DNA of 34,398 nt from Candidatus Nitrosopumilus sp. (lineage in GTDB: Archaea; Thermoproteota; Nitrososphaeria; Nitrososphaerales; Nitrosopumilaceae), in contig JAOTZM010000005.1 of the NCBI GenBank assembly GCA_029861345.1, positions 1 through 34,398 on the forward strand, in the 5' to 3' direction. The notes under the pieces are model-generated. The model ran no database searches. It saw nothing but the letters and a program-made list of their open reading frames with translations, and was not told where the DNA came from. The position numbers and the translations under genes are program-made. Of this stretch, positions 14,941 through 23,472 are shown in pieces (the first letter of the stretch is position 1; the number at the start of each line of letters is the position of its first letter).

Positions 14941-15732
14941 TTGAATCAAGACATGATAAATGAAATCATAAATCAAGATTATTCTTCAATTACAGAAACA
15001 ATTGAGGAATTCTTATCAGATCAGATAGAAAAGAATCATGTAGATGGACTCATTCTAGGATTAAGTGGAGGCGTTGACTCGGCAGTTTTAGCTTATATCT
15101 GCAAAAGAAAACTAAAAGAAAAAACCTTGGCAATCATAATGCCAGATACCTCAATAACGCCTAAAGAAGAAACTGAAGATGCACTCAAAATGATTGCCTT
15201 AACCGGAATAGGATACAAACTACTTGACATCAATCCAATTGTAAAAGAATACACAATGTATCTAGAACCAAATGATATTGCCAGAGGGAATCTTCGTGCA
15301 AGGGTTAGAACAAATATTTTGTATTATTATGCAAATGCCAAAAACTATCTAGTTTTAGGTTCTAGTGACAAAAGTGAGTATTTGATTGGGTATTTTACAA
15401 AATTTGGAGATGGTGCATCTGATCTTACCCCAATTATATCACTATACAAACTCCAAGTAAGGGAAATTGCAAAGTATCTAGGAGTACCTGAGAATGTGAT
15501 TTCTAAAAAGAGCAGCCCTCATCTATGGAAAGAACATGAGGCTGAAAAAGAATTAGGAACGTCATATGAAGAGATAGATTCTATTCTTTATTGTTTATTT
15601 CATAAGAAACTTTCTGTTGATGAGACATCTAGTATTACACAGATAGAAAAATCAACTGTAGAAAAAATTCAGAGATTAAAAATTAACAGTGAACACAAAA
15701 GATTGCCGGCACAAAAACCAGACAGAGAGTAA
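14941..15732 (+). CDS. nadE: NH3-dependent NAD+ synthetase
   Basis: The 263-residue enzyme amidates deamido-NAD+ (NaAD) to NAD+ with ammonia and ATP. The PP-loop SGGVDS (42-47) is clear, and GNLRARVRTNILYY and SDKSEYLIGYFTKFGD are family-typical. There is no glutaminase domain, so it uses free ammonia, which suits an ammonia oxidiser. The TTG start fits a TATA at 14907-14915; ATG 14953 is the alternative. The gene is followed by cysS after two bases, so they share an mRNA. Confidence 0.94.
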   Translation: MNQDMINEIINQDYSSITETIEEFLSDQIEKNHVDGLILGLSGGVDSAVLAYICKRKLKEKTLAIIMPDTSITPKEETEDALKMIALTGIGYKLLDINPIVKEYTMYLEPNDIARGNLRARVRTNILYYYANAKNYLVLGSSDKSEYLIGYFTKFGDGASDLTPIISLYKLQVREIAKYLGVPENVISKKSSPHLWKEHEAEKELGTSYEEIDSILYCLFHKKLSVDETSSITQIEKSTVEKIQRLKINSEHKRLPAQKPDRE

Positions 15733-15734
15733 GG

Positions 15735-17126
15735 ATGAAAATTCAAGATACACTATCAAATTCAGAACAAAAATTAGATGTTTCAAAAAAAGTTAGAATT
15801 TACCTTTGCGGGGTAACAGTTTATGATGAATCACATATTGGTCATGCTAGAACAATAATAGTTTTTGATGTTTTAAGAAAATACCTAGAGAGAAAAGGGA
15901 TTGAAATTGAATTTATTCAAAATTTTACAGATGTAGATGATAAAATCATAAATCGAGCAGAGATAGAGAATACAACTGCTGAAAAAATAAGTATAAGATA
16001 CATTGAAAATTATTTTAAAGATTTTGATGGACTAAATGTAAAACGGGCAACAAACTATCCAAAGGCTACAGAGCACATAGATGATATTATCAAATTTATT
16101 GAAAAATTAATTGAAAAACAAATAGCATATACTTCTAAAAATGGAGTCTATTTTTCAGTATCAAAATTTCCTGAATATGGAAAATTGTCAAAAAAGAACA
16201 TCGAAGAACTTCAATCAGGTGCAAGAATTGACATAGATGAAGCAAAGAATGATCCCTTAGATTTTGCTCTGTGGAAGTTCTCAGAGAAAAAACCAGCATG
16301 GGAGAGTCCATGGGGCAAAGGAAGACCGGGATGGCATATTGAATGCTCTGCAATGAGCCTAAAGTATCTAGGAGAAAATTTTGACATACATGGAGGAGGA
16401 AGAGATCTAATATTTCCTCATCATGAAAATGAGATTGCACAATCAGAATCTTTTACAGAATCACCATTTGCAAAAATTTGGATGCATGTAGGAATGGTAA
16501 CAATAAATGGAGAAAAGATGTCAAAATCACTTGGAAACATAAAATCAATCAAACATGTTTTAGAAAATTGGGGGCCTAACATCATTAGATTATTTTGTCT
16601 ATCTGGACACTACTCTAAACCAATTGATTATTCTGAAGAGTTGTTAAAAGAGAACCTCACAAAATGGAGACAGGTCGAGACATGTTATTACGAATTAATT
16701 CATGCAGATGGTGAAAATCGTGAAGAAGTTAATTCAGTTATGGAGAAAATAAAAATAGAGTTTAGCAACGCGTTGGAAGACGATCTTAACACACATCTTG
16801 CATTATCTTCATTTTTCCAACTTGTTAAGGAAGCAAATAGATTAGCAGCTGAAGAAAAACTCGGAAAAGAAGATGCAAAGATTATCAAAAAAGAGTTTGA
16901 AAGTATGTTACAGGTTTTAGGGTTAATCATTCCAAAAATGACAGAAAACAAAAAACAGGAAATAACCAATCTAATTACAAACAGAGAGATATTTAGAAAA
17001 GAAAAACAATTCAATGAAGCAGATAAAATTCGAGACAAACTTAACGAGATGAATGTAGAATTGATTGATCATAAAGGAAGAACAATCTGGATGAAAAAAG
17101 AAAATATCAAAGCTGAAAAATTCTAA
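15735..17126 (+). CDS. cysS: Cysteinyl-tRNA synthetase
   Basis: The 463-residue class I synthetase has HIGH (34-37), KMSKS (261-265) and the zinc/cysteine-selecting set: Cys25 (LCGVTVYD), Cys204 (HIECSAM) and His229 with Glu in FPHHENEIAQS. It charges tRNA-Cys. Length and order are normal. Two bases separate it from the nadE stop, with a purine-rich AAGG just before the ATG. It converges on the antiporter gene with a 72-nt gap. Confidence 0.95.
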   Translation: MKIQDTLSNSEQKLDVSKKVRIYLCGVTVYDESHIGHARTIIVFDVLRKYLERKGIEIEFIQNFTDVDDKIINRAEIENTTAEKISIRYIENYFKDFDGLNVKRATNYPKATEHIDDIIKFIEKLIEKQIAYTSKNGVYFSVSKFPEYGKLSKKNIEELQSGARIDIDEAKNDPLDFALWKFSEKKPAWESPWGKGRPGWHIECSAMSLKYLGENFDIHGGGRDLIFPHHENEIAQSESFTESPFAKIWMHVGMVTINGEKMSKSLGNIKSIKHVLENWGPNIIRLFCLSGHYSKPIDYSEELLKENLTKWRQVETCYYELIHADGENREEVNSVMEKIKIEFSNALEDDLNTHLALSSFFQLVKEANRLAAEEKLGKEDAKIIKKEFESMLQVLGLIIPKMTENKKQEITNLITNREIFRKEKQFNEADKIRDKLNEMNVELIDHKGRTIWMKKENIKAEKF

Positions 17127-17198
17127 AGGTTAGTGGAACAATCAGAATTTGAATCAAGATAATAATAATAGAATCATTCTAACTAAATGGGGTCTAAA

Positions 17199-18404
17199 TT
17201 ATTCCTTGAATGAGTTTCGAAGTAAAATGGGTGCAATGAAAATTGTTGCCAAGATCACAAAAATAACTGTAGAATACAGTTCTTCAGAAAGGATACTCAT
17301 TGCCAATCCTGTCCCTGCTACAATAAAAGCAATTTCACCCCTTGCTATCATTCCATAGCCTATTCTGAGGCCTTTTTTTCTACTTTTTAGAAGAACTGAA
17401 GCTGGTATACCACAGCCCAGAATTTTGCTCCCCACTGCTACTGTCAAAAGCATACCAAACAAGACCCAGTTAATTGATGAGATTTGTGTGATATCCACAT
17501 GAGCTCCAATTATTGCAAAAAACAACGGTGCCACAATTACCTTCAACCTACCAACAAATTCCCTAACTTGTCCGGATAGTTTAGATCCTGCTAATCCCAT
17601 ACCTGCAGCAAATGCACCAACAATGGGATTCAGTCCTACGCTTGAGGCAATTGCTGCCAATCCAAATGCAGAGCCCAAGGCAACACCTTGTTTGATACCT
17701 CTTCCCTCCAATGTTGATGCAGACATGCTGGCAACCACATGTACAATTTTTGGCAAGACATACACTGCTGCTAGGAGTATCAAAAACCAGAATCCAATTT
17801 CAGTTATTGTGGTAATTACTACTGATTCAATTGTCGGAATTGTGTGTAATGTCACAAGTGAAATTACGGCAGAAAGAATTGCAAGTCCCAATACATCATC
17901 CAGTACTGCTGCATTTACCAAAATGTTTCCTTCCTTAGATCTCTCCTTTCCAATTTCTTCTAAGATGGTAACAGATATTGCAATGCTTGTAGCACTAAAT
18001 ATTGTTCCAATAATTATCGAAACAATCCAATCAAATCCCATCCACAACATAATGAAATATCCCAGAACAAGTGGTATTATCACTCCAAAAGTTCCAACCA
18101 ATACAGATTTTGAACCGGCTTTTATCAGATCATGAAATGTAAAATGTAATCCTGCGGAAAACAAAATAATGATTCCAGATATCTGCCACAGAGATAACAT
18201 GATTTCATTTAGCTCAACAATAGATTTGTCAAATAGTGGTAATATGCCTCCAAGTGCAAAAGGCCCTAGAATAATTCCAGATACAACAAATCCGATTATT
18301 TCAGGAATTTTAAAATGCATACATAATCTTCCCAGCAACAGTGCAGGTAAAACCAGAAACAAAACACCAATAATCGTTGGGATAACATCAAATTCAGATA
18401 CCAT
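17199..18404 (-). CDS. CPA2-type cation/proton antiporter (KefB/NapA-like)
   Basis: The 401-residue integral membrane protein has about 12 hydrophobic helices. The family's crossing helices show in KIPEIIGFVVSGIILGP, ATSIAISVTILEEIG, VLDDVLGLAIL (with the paired Asp of this family) and NPIVGAFAAGMGLAGS. It exchanges Na+ or K+ for H+ across the cytoplasmic membrane. There is no TrkA-N/RCK domain at the C-terminus. The upstream gene on the same strand is a four-CBS protein, which could supply separate nucleotide sensing. Which cation it moves cannot be told. Confidence 0.9.
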   Translation of the reverse strand: MVSEFDVIPTIIGVLFLVLPALLLGRLCMHFKIPEIIGFVVSGIILGPFALGGILPLFDKSIVELNEIMLSLWQISGIIILFSAGLHFTFHDLIKAGSKSVLVGTFGVIIPLVLGYFIMLWMGFDWIVSIIIGTIFSATSIAISVTILEEIGKERSKEGNILVNAAVLDDVLGLAILSAVISLVTLHTIPTIESVVITTITEIGFWFLILLAAVYVLPKIVHVVASMSASTLEGRGIKQGVALGSAFGLAAIASSVGLNPIVGAFAAGMGLAGSKLSGQVREFVGRLKVIVAPLFFAIIGAHVDITQISSINWVLFGMLLTVAVGSKILGCGIPASVLLKSRKKGLRIGYGMIARGEIAFIVAGTGLAMSILSEELYSTVIFVILATIFIAPILLRNSFKE

Positions 18405-18533
18405 GTCTATTACCTTAGATCAATTCTTCAATAAAATTAATCTTCAATTTTCATAAATGAGCATCAGGCATGTAAAGAGATATGTGTCTTGATAGATATC
18501 TCAATCCATCTGAGTTGTAGCAAAAAATCAAAG

Positions 18534-19382
18534 TCAATTCAAAAATGCCAAAGCCTTTACAATGTCGGTCTTACTTATTATTCCAATAATGTTGCCATGC
18601 CCTGACAAGACTCCAGCACCATTGATGTTTTTGTCCAAAAGTATTCCTCCTGTTTTTGCCAGATCATCATCATAGTTTACTGAAACAATATTTTCACTCA
18701 TTATCTCATTGATTTTTGTACTGCCACCAAATCCAGAGGCTGAAATGAATCCCTTTCTTGGAAAAATTACAGATATCACAGGATCAGAGTTATCAAGTAT
18801 ATCTTCTTGCTCTCCTAGCTTTAGTGATAGATTAAACAAATCTCTGAATGTAACAATTCCAACAGGAATTTCATCATGATCTCGGAGTATTATTCGAGAA
18901 ATTTTATCATCAATCATTTTCAACACTACCTTGTATAGAGGTGTGTCAGAGTACTGCCATGCATAATATGGAGACATGTATTCACCAACAATTTTTTTGC
19001 CAGGATATGTTTTAGTAAAATATCTCACAAGATCAGTTTTTGTTAGGATTCCAACTACCTCGTCATTTGCAGTAACCACCAGAGAACCTATCCCGTTTTT
19101 TAGCATGATTTGTGCACATTCATCTAGTCCTCTTTTTTCATCAACAGAGATTATTTTTTTTATTATTTCAGATAATGGGATCGCATCAAGCTTTCTTTCA
19201 GTGTTATCAGTTAAGAGAAAAAGTCCCAAATCTTTTTCAGATACAAGACCAGTAATAGTATCATTTTCAGTCACTAAAAGTCGACTTTTCTTCTCCTCAA
19301 TTACTTTTTTTAAGACATCAGCCAAACTAGATTCATATTTTATACTTATTGGAGTATTCATGTAGTCTTTAGCATCATTCAC
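18534..19382 (-). CDS. Protein with four CBS domains, 282 aa
   Basis: Four CBS motifs in tandem make two Bateman pairs; typical strands are RLLVTENDTITGLVSEKDL, IGSLVVTANDEVVGILTKTDL, SRIILRDHDEIPVGIVTFRDL and a final GNIIGIISKTDIVKAL. Such modules bind adenine nucleotides and signal energy state. The linker SDPVISVIFPRKGF is shared with the paralogue at 21192-22040. No effector domain is fused. It lies 129 nt upstream of the antiporter on the same strand and is divergent from PAC2, with only 49 nt between start codons. Confidence 0.88.
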   Translation of the reverse strand: MNDAKDYMNTPISIKYESSLADVLKKVIEEKKSRLLVTENDTITGLVSEKDLGLFLLTDNTERKLDAIPLSEIIKKIISVDEKRGLDECAQIMLKNGIGSLVVTANDEVVGILTKTDLVRYFTKTYPGKKIVGEYMSPYYAWQYSDTPLYKVVLKMIDDKISRIILRDHDEIPVGIVTFRDLFNLSLKLGEQEDILDNSDPVISVIFPRKGFISASGFGGSTKINEIMSENIVSVNYDDDLAKTGGILLDKNINGAGVLSGHGNIIGIISKTDIVKALAFLN

Positions 19383-19431
19383 GACATTGCAAAATCGGAT
19401 AGTTATAAAAAATACCAGCTAATTACCAATA
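19383..19431. promoter_or_regulatory. 49-nt divergent promoter between the CBS and PAC2 genes
   Basis: One AT-rich block (agttataaaaaat, ~19401-19413) lies 24-26 nt from both start codons, one on each strand. Both messages would be leaderless and their promoters would overlap, so TBP/TFB bound for one gene could block the other. Confidence 0.45.
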
Positions 19432-20220
19432 ATGAAAATCAATATAGAAAATCTAGGTTTTTCTTTTAATTGTAAACTTTGTAAAAATTATTACTTGAAA
19501 ATTGCAAAACAGGATACTCAAGAGAATACATTACTTGTAGGATTTCCAAGTAATGGTCTTGTTGGCACTTTTTCAGTATCATATCTTATTCACCATCTAA
19601 AGATGAAACAGGTGGGAGAAATTGAAATTCCAGATCTTCCGTCAACGTTATTTGTAGAAGGCGGAGAAATCCTAGTTCCCATTAGAGTCTATAACAAGAA
19701 CAATATTTTTATCATTATCTCTGATGTTCCATTTAATCAGTATTTGGCAGAAAATTTTGCAGTTGCAGTTCACAAGTTTTGTAAAAAATTTGCAATTAAG
19801 AAAATAGTAATTGTAAGTGGAATGGAGACAGCTAGTAAAGAAAAAAAGCCTCCTAAAATTTATGGTTTGGTAACACATCCGATATTGGAAAATACACTTT
19901 ACGAGAATCAAATTCCAAAATTTTTAGATGGTTCAATTTTTGGAACAGATGCAGCCATAATTTCAGTTTTTAGAAAAACAAAGATACCAGCACTTGTTCT
20001 GTATGCAGAATGTCATCCATTCTTCCCAGATCCAGAAGCATCAATTGTTGCAATAGTCACACTGGCAAAGATTCTAGATGTTAATGTAGACACAAGTGAT
20101 ATTCAGAATAAAATGGATAGACTTCGTATACAACACAGAAATTTAATGGAGGAAACAATTCGTACATTACAGCAACAACAACAAGAAAAACAGACAAGAG
20201 CTCCACAGATTTACAGATGA
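19432..20220 (+). CDS. PAC2 family protein (proteasome-assembly-chaperone-like)
   Basis: The PAC2 fold shows in LLVGFPSNGLVGTFSVSYLI, then LPSTLFVEGGEI, KKIVIVSGMET and FPDPEASIVAIVTLAKIL. Archaeal members resemble eukaryotic proteasome assembly chaperone 2, and the fold is related to nucleoside phosphorylases; an actual chaperone role in archaea is not shown. The C-terminus is a Gln-rich coil (LQQQQQEKQ). TATA at 19403-19410 is 26 nt before the ATG. The hsp20 gene follows after 4 nt, so the two form an operon with a protein-quality theme. Confidence 0.85.
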   Translation: MKINIENLGFSFNCKLCKNYYLKIAKQDTQENTLLVGFPSNGLVGTFSVSYLIHHLKMKQVGEIEIPDLPSTLFVEGGEILVPIRVYNKNNIFIIISDVPFNQYLAENFAVAVHKFCKKFAIKKIVIVSGMETASKEKKPPKIYGLVTHPILENTLYENQIPKFLDGSIFGTDAAIISVFRKTKIPALVLYAECHPFFPDPEASIVAIVTLAKILDVNVDTSDIQNKMDRLRIQHRNLMEETIRTLQQQQQEKQTRAPQIYR

Positions 20221-20224
20221 TCAT

Positions 20225-20611
20225 ATGATAAAAAATATTGATTTTAAATTTGAAATAATACCTCCAATAATTAATTCATTATTTGACGATATTGAACATA
20301 GAATTCTCTCACCACTTTCATGTCTAAGAGAGTTTGACAATCATTGGATGCTGGAATTTGATCTTCCACTAGTAAGTAAAAAAGACATCAAGATTATTTT
20401 TGATGGAAATACTATTAATGTTGAGGCAAAGCTCAAAGAGAAATACTCTGAAGAACAATTAGGAAAGATTACAAAGTTTGAATATTTTAAAAAATCAATT
20501 TCATTACCTGGGAAAATTGATAGTAAAAAAACTGCTGCTAAATTTCAAAAAGGAAGGCTAGAGATAAAAATTCCAAAAAAAATGTTGGGCCATTCCGTCA
20601 AAATCAATTAG
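20225..20611 (+). CDS. hsp20: Small heat shock protein (Hsp20/alpha-crystallin), 128 aa
   Basis: The alpha-crystallin domain starts near residue 40 (WMLEFDLPLVSKKDIKI) and ends with the conserved G-x-L motif (KGRLEIKIPKK). Such proteins bind unfolding proteins as ATP-independent chaperones. The C-terminal I-x-I tail is short (HSVKIN). It is downstream of PAC2 by 4 nt, so it is likely on the same transcript. A second Hsp20 lies 2.4 kb away and differs in its long N-terminal arm. Confidence 0.85.
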   Translation: MIKNIDFKFEIIPPIINSLFDDIEHRILSPLSCLREFDNHWMLEFDLPLVSKKDIKIIFDGNTINVEAKLKEKYSEEQLGKITKFEYFKKSISLPGKIDSKKTAAKFQKGRLEIKIPKKMLGHSVKIN

Positions 20612-20723
20612 AAAGAGTAGTTTGTTTTCTAATTATACATACATAATGCAGGAGAGTCATCTGTCACGTCATTCTTCACATAATGTAATCTTAATTTTTT
20701 TAATATCAAAGATTTGAATAGTT

Positions 20724-20834
20724 TTAGTACGGTCTGTCTCTCAATAAATGACAATCGCAGTTACATCCTTTTTGGCATTTCATTCTCTTGCAGTCAGAAC
20801 AAATACTCTTGTTCCAAAAAGGAGCAGTATTCAC
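20724..20834 (-). CDS. Cys-rich mini protein, 36 aa
   Basis: The frame carries six cysteines and one His in 20 residues (ICSDCKRMKCQ, then GCNCDCH), enough for one or two zinc sites. The start is GTG; an in-frame TAG precedes it and no ATG is available. A TATA-like ttaattag lies ~26 nt upstream, fitting a leaderless GTG message. The basic tail ends LLRDRPY. Function unknown. Confidence 0.45.
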   Translation of the reverse strand: MNTAPFWNKSICSDCKRMKCQKGCNCDCHLLRDRPY

Positions 20835-20958
20835 AGTATTACTGATGCTTTCATCCTAATTAACCAGCCGAGTCAAATTCAAATCCAGGTGCTTTTTTTA
20901 GTTTATTTCTAGATCATACCCTAGATGAATTACTACTGTTTGTCAGATAGTTATCAGT

Positions 20959-21207
20959 TTGAATGAAATTATCTCTGTTGATATTAATAAGATCAATACC
21001 CTTAATGTTGTTCAAAAATTACGCATGAAATCACAATTACGCATCCATATTGTAACTCTTGATCATCACATTGAACAAATTACGGAACCTATGATAAAAA
21101 TGGGGTATGTGACAGTTGAAACCCTTGGACGAAATAGCATTGTATCAATTACCGCTCAGAGAAATAACACACTTAGTATCTTTGGCAATCCTCATTCTTT
21201 GATTTGA
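20959..21207 (+). CDS. Hypothetical small protein, 82 aa
   Basis: I do not recognise this protein. The middle looks like a beta-alpha-beta unit (LRIHIVTLDHHIEQITEPMI, then VTVETL and NSIVSITAQR), as in a ferredoxin-like or ACT-like fold, but no ligand motif is seen. The start is TTG; ATG 21025 is a possible alternative. Its 3' end overlaps the 3' end of the CBS gene by 16 nt. Likely a real soluble protein. Confidence 0.5.
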   Translation: MNEIISVDINKINTLNVVQKLRMKSQLRIHIVTLDHHIEQITEPMIKMGYVTVETLGRNSIVSITAQRNNTLSIFGNPHSLI

Positions 21208-22040
21208 GTCATTGCCTTTATGATATCGGATTTGCTAATCACTCCAGATATTTTATCATTTATTGTAACGCCAACTCCATTTATTTTATTTTCAATCATT
21301 GTAGAACATGCTATTATCAAGTCATCATTATAGTCTACAGATACAATTTTTTTACTCATGGCGTCTTTTGCAAGAGTCGTCTCTCCAAATCCAGATTCAG
21401 ACAAAAATCCCCTTCTTGGAAATACTACAGAGATTGCAGGATCAGAGTTATCAATTACCATATCAGAACGTCCCTCCGTCAAGGCTATTTGAAACAAATC
21501 TCGAAAAGTCAGAATGCCTTCAGGCTCATTATTCTGATTTTTTAGAAATATTCTGGATATCCTTTCATCTATCATCTTTGTTATGACTTTGTTTAGGGAG
21601 TCCTCAGAGTCCATAGAAGTATACGTTATTGTCATTAAATCCCCAATTCTATTGTGGCCTACAAAGTTTTCAAAATAGTACTTTGTTAGATCTGTCTTGG
21701 TGACAATTCCGATTAATCCCTCGTCATTACAATAAACTCCAACAGAGCCAATGTCTCTATCTACCATTATTTCAGCTGCTCCCTGAACTGTCATGTTTTC
21801 ATGAACAGACACGAACCTCCTTGCTATCTGAGATACTGGAATGTCTTCAAGGGCCTTTCCAGATTCATCAGTAAGCAAGAACATCCCAATGTCTTTTTCT
21901 GTAACGATTTGCACATCAGGGCCTCCAGTGACTATCAACCTGCTAATATCTCCCTGTAATAGCCTAGAGATTGCATGGTAAAGAGATGCATCACTTTGAA
22001 TGGTAATTGGCATTTGTAAGACAGATCGAAGTTGAGTCAT
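21192..22040 (-). CDS. Second four-CBS protein, 282 aa
   Basis: A paralogue of the 18534-19382 protein, of equal length, with two Bateman pairs: SRLIVTGGPDVQIVTEKDIG, IGSVGVYCNDEGLIGIVTKT, SRIFLKNQNNEPEGILTFRD and INDKISGVISKSDII. It shares the DNSDPAISVVFPRRGFLSES linker. It probably binds AMP/ATP-type ligands. It is the third gene of a tight UspA, C2H2, CBS run (9 nt after the C2H2 stop), suggesting a nucleotide-sensing part of a stress response. No effector domain is attached. Confidence 0.87.
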   Translation of the reverse strand: MTQLRSVLQMPITIQSDASLYHAISRLLQGDISRLIVTGGPDVQIVTEKDIGMFLLTDESGKALEDIPVSQIARRFVSVHENMTVQGAAEIMVDRDIGSVGVYCNDEGLIGIVTKTDLTKYYFENFVGHNRIGDLMTITYTSMDSEDSLNKVITKMIDERISRIFLKNQNNEPEGILTFRDLFQIALTEGRSDMVIDNSDPAISVVFPRRGFLSESGFGETTLAKDAMSKKIVSVDYNDDLIIACSTMIENKINGVGVTINDKISGVISKSDIIKAMTQIKE

Positions 22041-22049
22041 TTCTAAAAA

Positions 22050-22286
22050 TCACTTTTTATGCTTGAAGAGATTTTTTAAATTTCTATCTCTCATCTTTTT
22101 TTCTTTGTGTTCTTTTCTAAAATGTTCCAATCTGTGCTTTTCATGAATAAACTCTTTTCCACATTCAGTACATTTTACTATTGTATGGTGATGTACCTTA
22201 CGAACATGCTTTACTAAGTCATCATGATTTGAGAATTTCTCATCACATTGAGTACAATTGTTTTTGGATTTTGTAAACAGATTCAT
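22050..22286 (-). CDS. Two-finger C2H2 zinc-finger protein, 78 aa
   Basis: Two classical fingers of the form C-x2-C-x12-H-x4-H: Cys11, Cys14, His27, His32 and Cys39, Cys42, His55, His60. The basic C-terminal tail (KEKKMRDRNLKNLFKHKK) could hold DNA or RNA. C2H2 proteins of this eukaryote-like kind are uncommon in prokaryotes, and this one may be a transcription or RNA-binding factor. Its ATG overlaps the TGA of the UspA gene (4 nt), so the two are translationally coupled, and the CBS gene follows. Confidence 0.82.
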   Translation of the reverse strand: MNLFTKSKNNCTQCDEKFSNHDDLVKHVRKVHHHTIVKCTECGKEFIHEKHRLEHFRKEHKEKKMRDRNLKNLFKHKK

Positions 22287-22702
22287 TTTATCAGGTATAC
22301 TGGAATTTTGGATTTATGTAAGATAAAGTTGGATACACTTCCAATCATGTCTCCGCTAGCAGAACCGGTTCCTGTTGTGCTCATTACTATATGATCATAT
22401 TTGCCATTTTTTATCATCTTTAGTGTCTCAATACCAGGTGAACCTCTGGCAATCTTTTTTCTGAATTTGATGTTTTTCTTGTCAGCATATTTTTCTGCTT
22501 TTTTTAATATAGAATTAGCCTGAGATTCTATGATTTTATCATATCTACGTGTTCTTGGCCCTCCTTCTTCTACATGAGGAATAACATGAAGACAGGTAAT
22601 TTCACCATGAGTAAATCCTGCTAGAATTAGTGCCCGGTTTAAGGCATCAAATGATTTTTTAGATCCATCTACAGGAACTAGAATTTTTTTCATATCTTTC
22701 AT
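22283..22702 (-). CDS. Universal stress protein (UspA family), 139 aa
   Basis: Rossmann-like Usp fold: KKILVPVDGSKKSFDALNRA at the start, CLHVIPHV, and the nucleotide motif GTGSASGDMIGSVSNFIL near the end. ATP-binding Usp proteins respond to stress or energy state. A TATA-like agtataaaa (minus strand) lies ~32 nt upstream. It is the first gene of the UspA, C2H2, CBS run. The other side carries a divergent hsp20, so stress genes flank a common 264-nt control region. Confidence 0.9.
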   Translation of the reverse strand: MKDMKKILVPVDGSKKSFDALNRALILAGFTHGEITCLHVIPHVEEGGPRTRRYDKIIESQANSILKKAEKYADKKNIKFRKKIARGSPGIETLKMIKNGKYDHIVMSTTGTGSASGDMIGSVSNFILHKSKIPVYLIK

Positions 22703-22966
22703 TATAATAAAATGTCTGAAATCTTTGAATTTTTATACTTATTGGAATTATTAACATTAAGAAACTTAGCTTTTAAAATCTTAATTCATCACTTCCAAAT
22801 CTAAAATTATAATAGTTTAATCTAGTTTGAAATGTAATCTGAAAAATTTTTTTAAAATGAATCAAAAAATTGAATTTAAATTATCAGAGTTATTGTTTAA
22901 TTATTGTAATTTTCAAAAGTGAAAATCTACAATATATCATTAAATGGGATATGAACAATAAAATCA
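22703..22966. promoter_or_regulatory. 264-nt divergent control region (uspA / hsp20)
   Basis: Very AT-rich. TATA-like blocks lie at both ends (rc of 22731-22740 for uspA; aatatatcatta at about 22930 for hsp20). No clean long inverted repeat was found by eye. The two divergent stress genes may be controlled together. Confidence 0.4.
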
Positions 22967-23449
22967 ATGGCTAAAACAAAAAATACCCCAAAGAAAACTA
23001 GTGGGATCACACCATTTTTGACATCAAGTTGGACTGACATTGATAGATCAATTGAAAATCTAAGAAAAGACATGGAAAAGGCATTTTCATCATTTCCATC
23101 AATATCAATGCCAAAAATGCCAGAATCAACGTGTGATGTTATAGACGAAGGTAATCAGTTTCGGGTAAAAATGAATGTGCCTGGAGTCCAGAAAAAAGAC
23201 ATCAATCTCAACGTAACTGATAATTCCTTAGAGATTTCAGCAGAACACAAGGAAGAATCTGAAGAAAAGAAAAAGAATTATCTCAGAAAGGAGAGAAGTC
23301 ATGTTTCATACTATAGAACATTACCAATGTCTGAAGATGTAATTTCAGGAAAAGTAAAGGCAAAACTTAGTGATGGTGTTTTGGATATCACTTTACCAAA
23401 GTCAAAACCAACTAGAACACAAAAGAAAAAGTCAATATCAATACAATAA
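22967..23449 (+). CDS. hsp20: Small heat shock protein (Hsp20), 160 aa
   Basis: The N-terminal arm (~50 residues, IDRSIENLRKDMEKAFSSF) is amphipathic. The alpha-crystallin domain begins near 55 (CDVIDEGNQFRVKMNVPGV) and ends with the G-x-L strand SDGVLDITLPKSKP. The I-x-I motif is seen at the C-terminus (SISIQ). It is an ATP-independent holdase chaperone. It is divergent from the UspA run. It is followed by an apparent T-rich terminator (about 23450-23470). Confidence 0.9.
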   Translation: MAKTKNTPKKTSGITPFLTSSWTDIDRSIENLRKDMEKAFSSFPSISMPKMPESTCDVIDEGNQFRVKMNVPGVQKKDINLNVTDNSLEISAEHKEESEEKKKNYLRKERSHVSYYRTLPMSEDVISGKVKAKLSDGVLDITLPKSKPTRTQKKKSISIQ

Positions 23450-23472
23450 CTTTTTTTCTTTTATTTCTTTAA

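Noticed and set aside
17149-17358. Plus-strand open frame over the antiporter 3' end
   Set aside because: It is antisense to the antiporter coding sequence and has no independent support.
18976-19365. Plus-strand open frame over the first CBS gene
   Set aside because: Antisense shadow; Ser/Thr-rich composition typical of reverse-complement frames.
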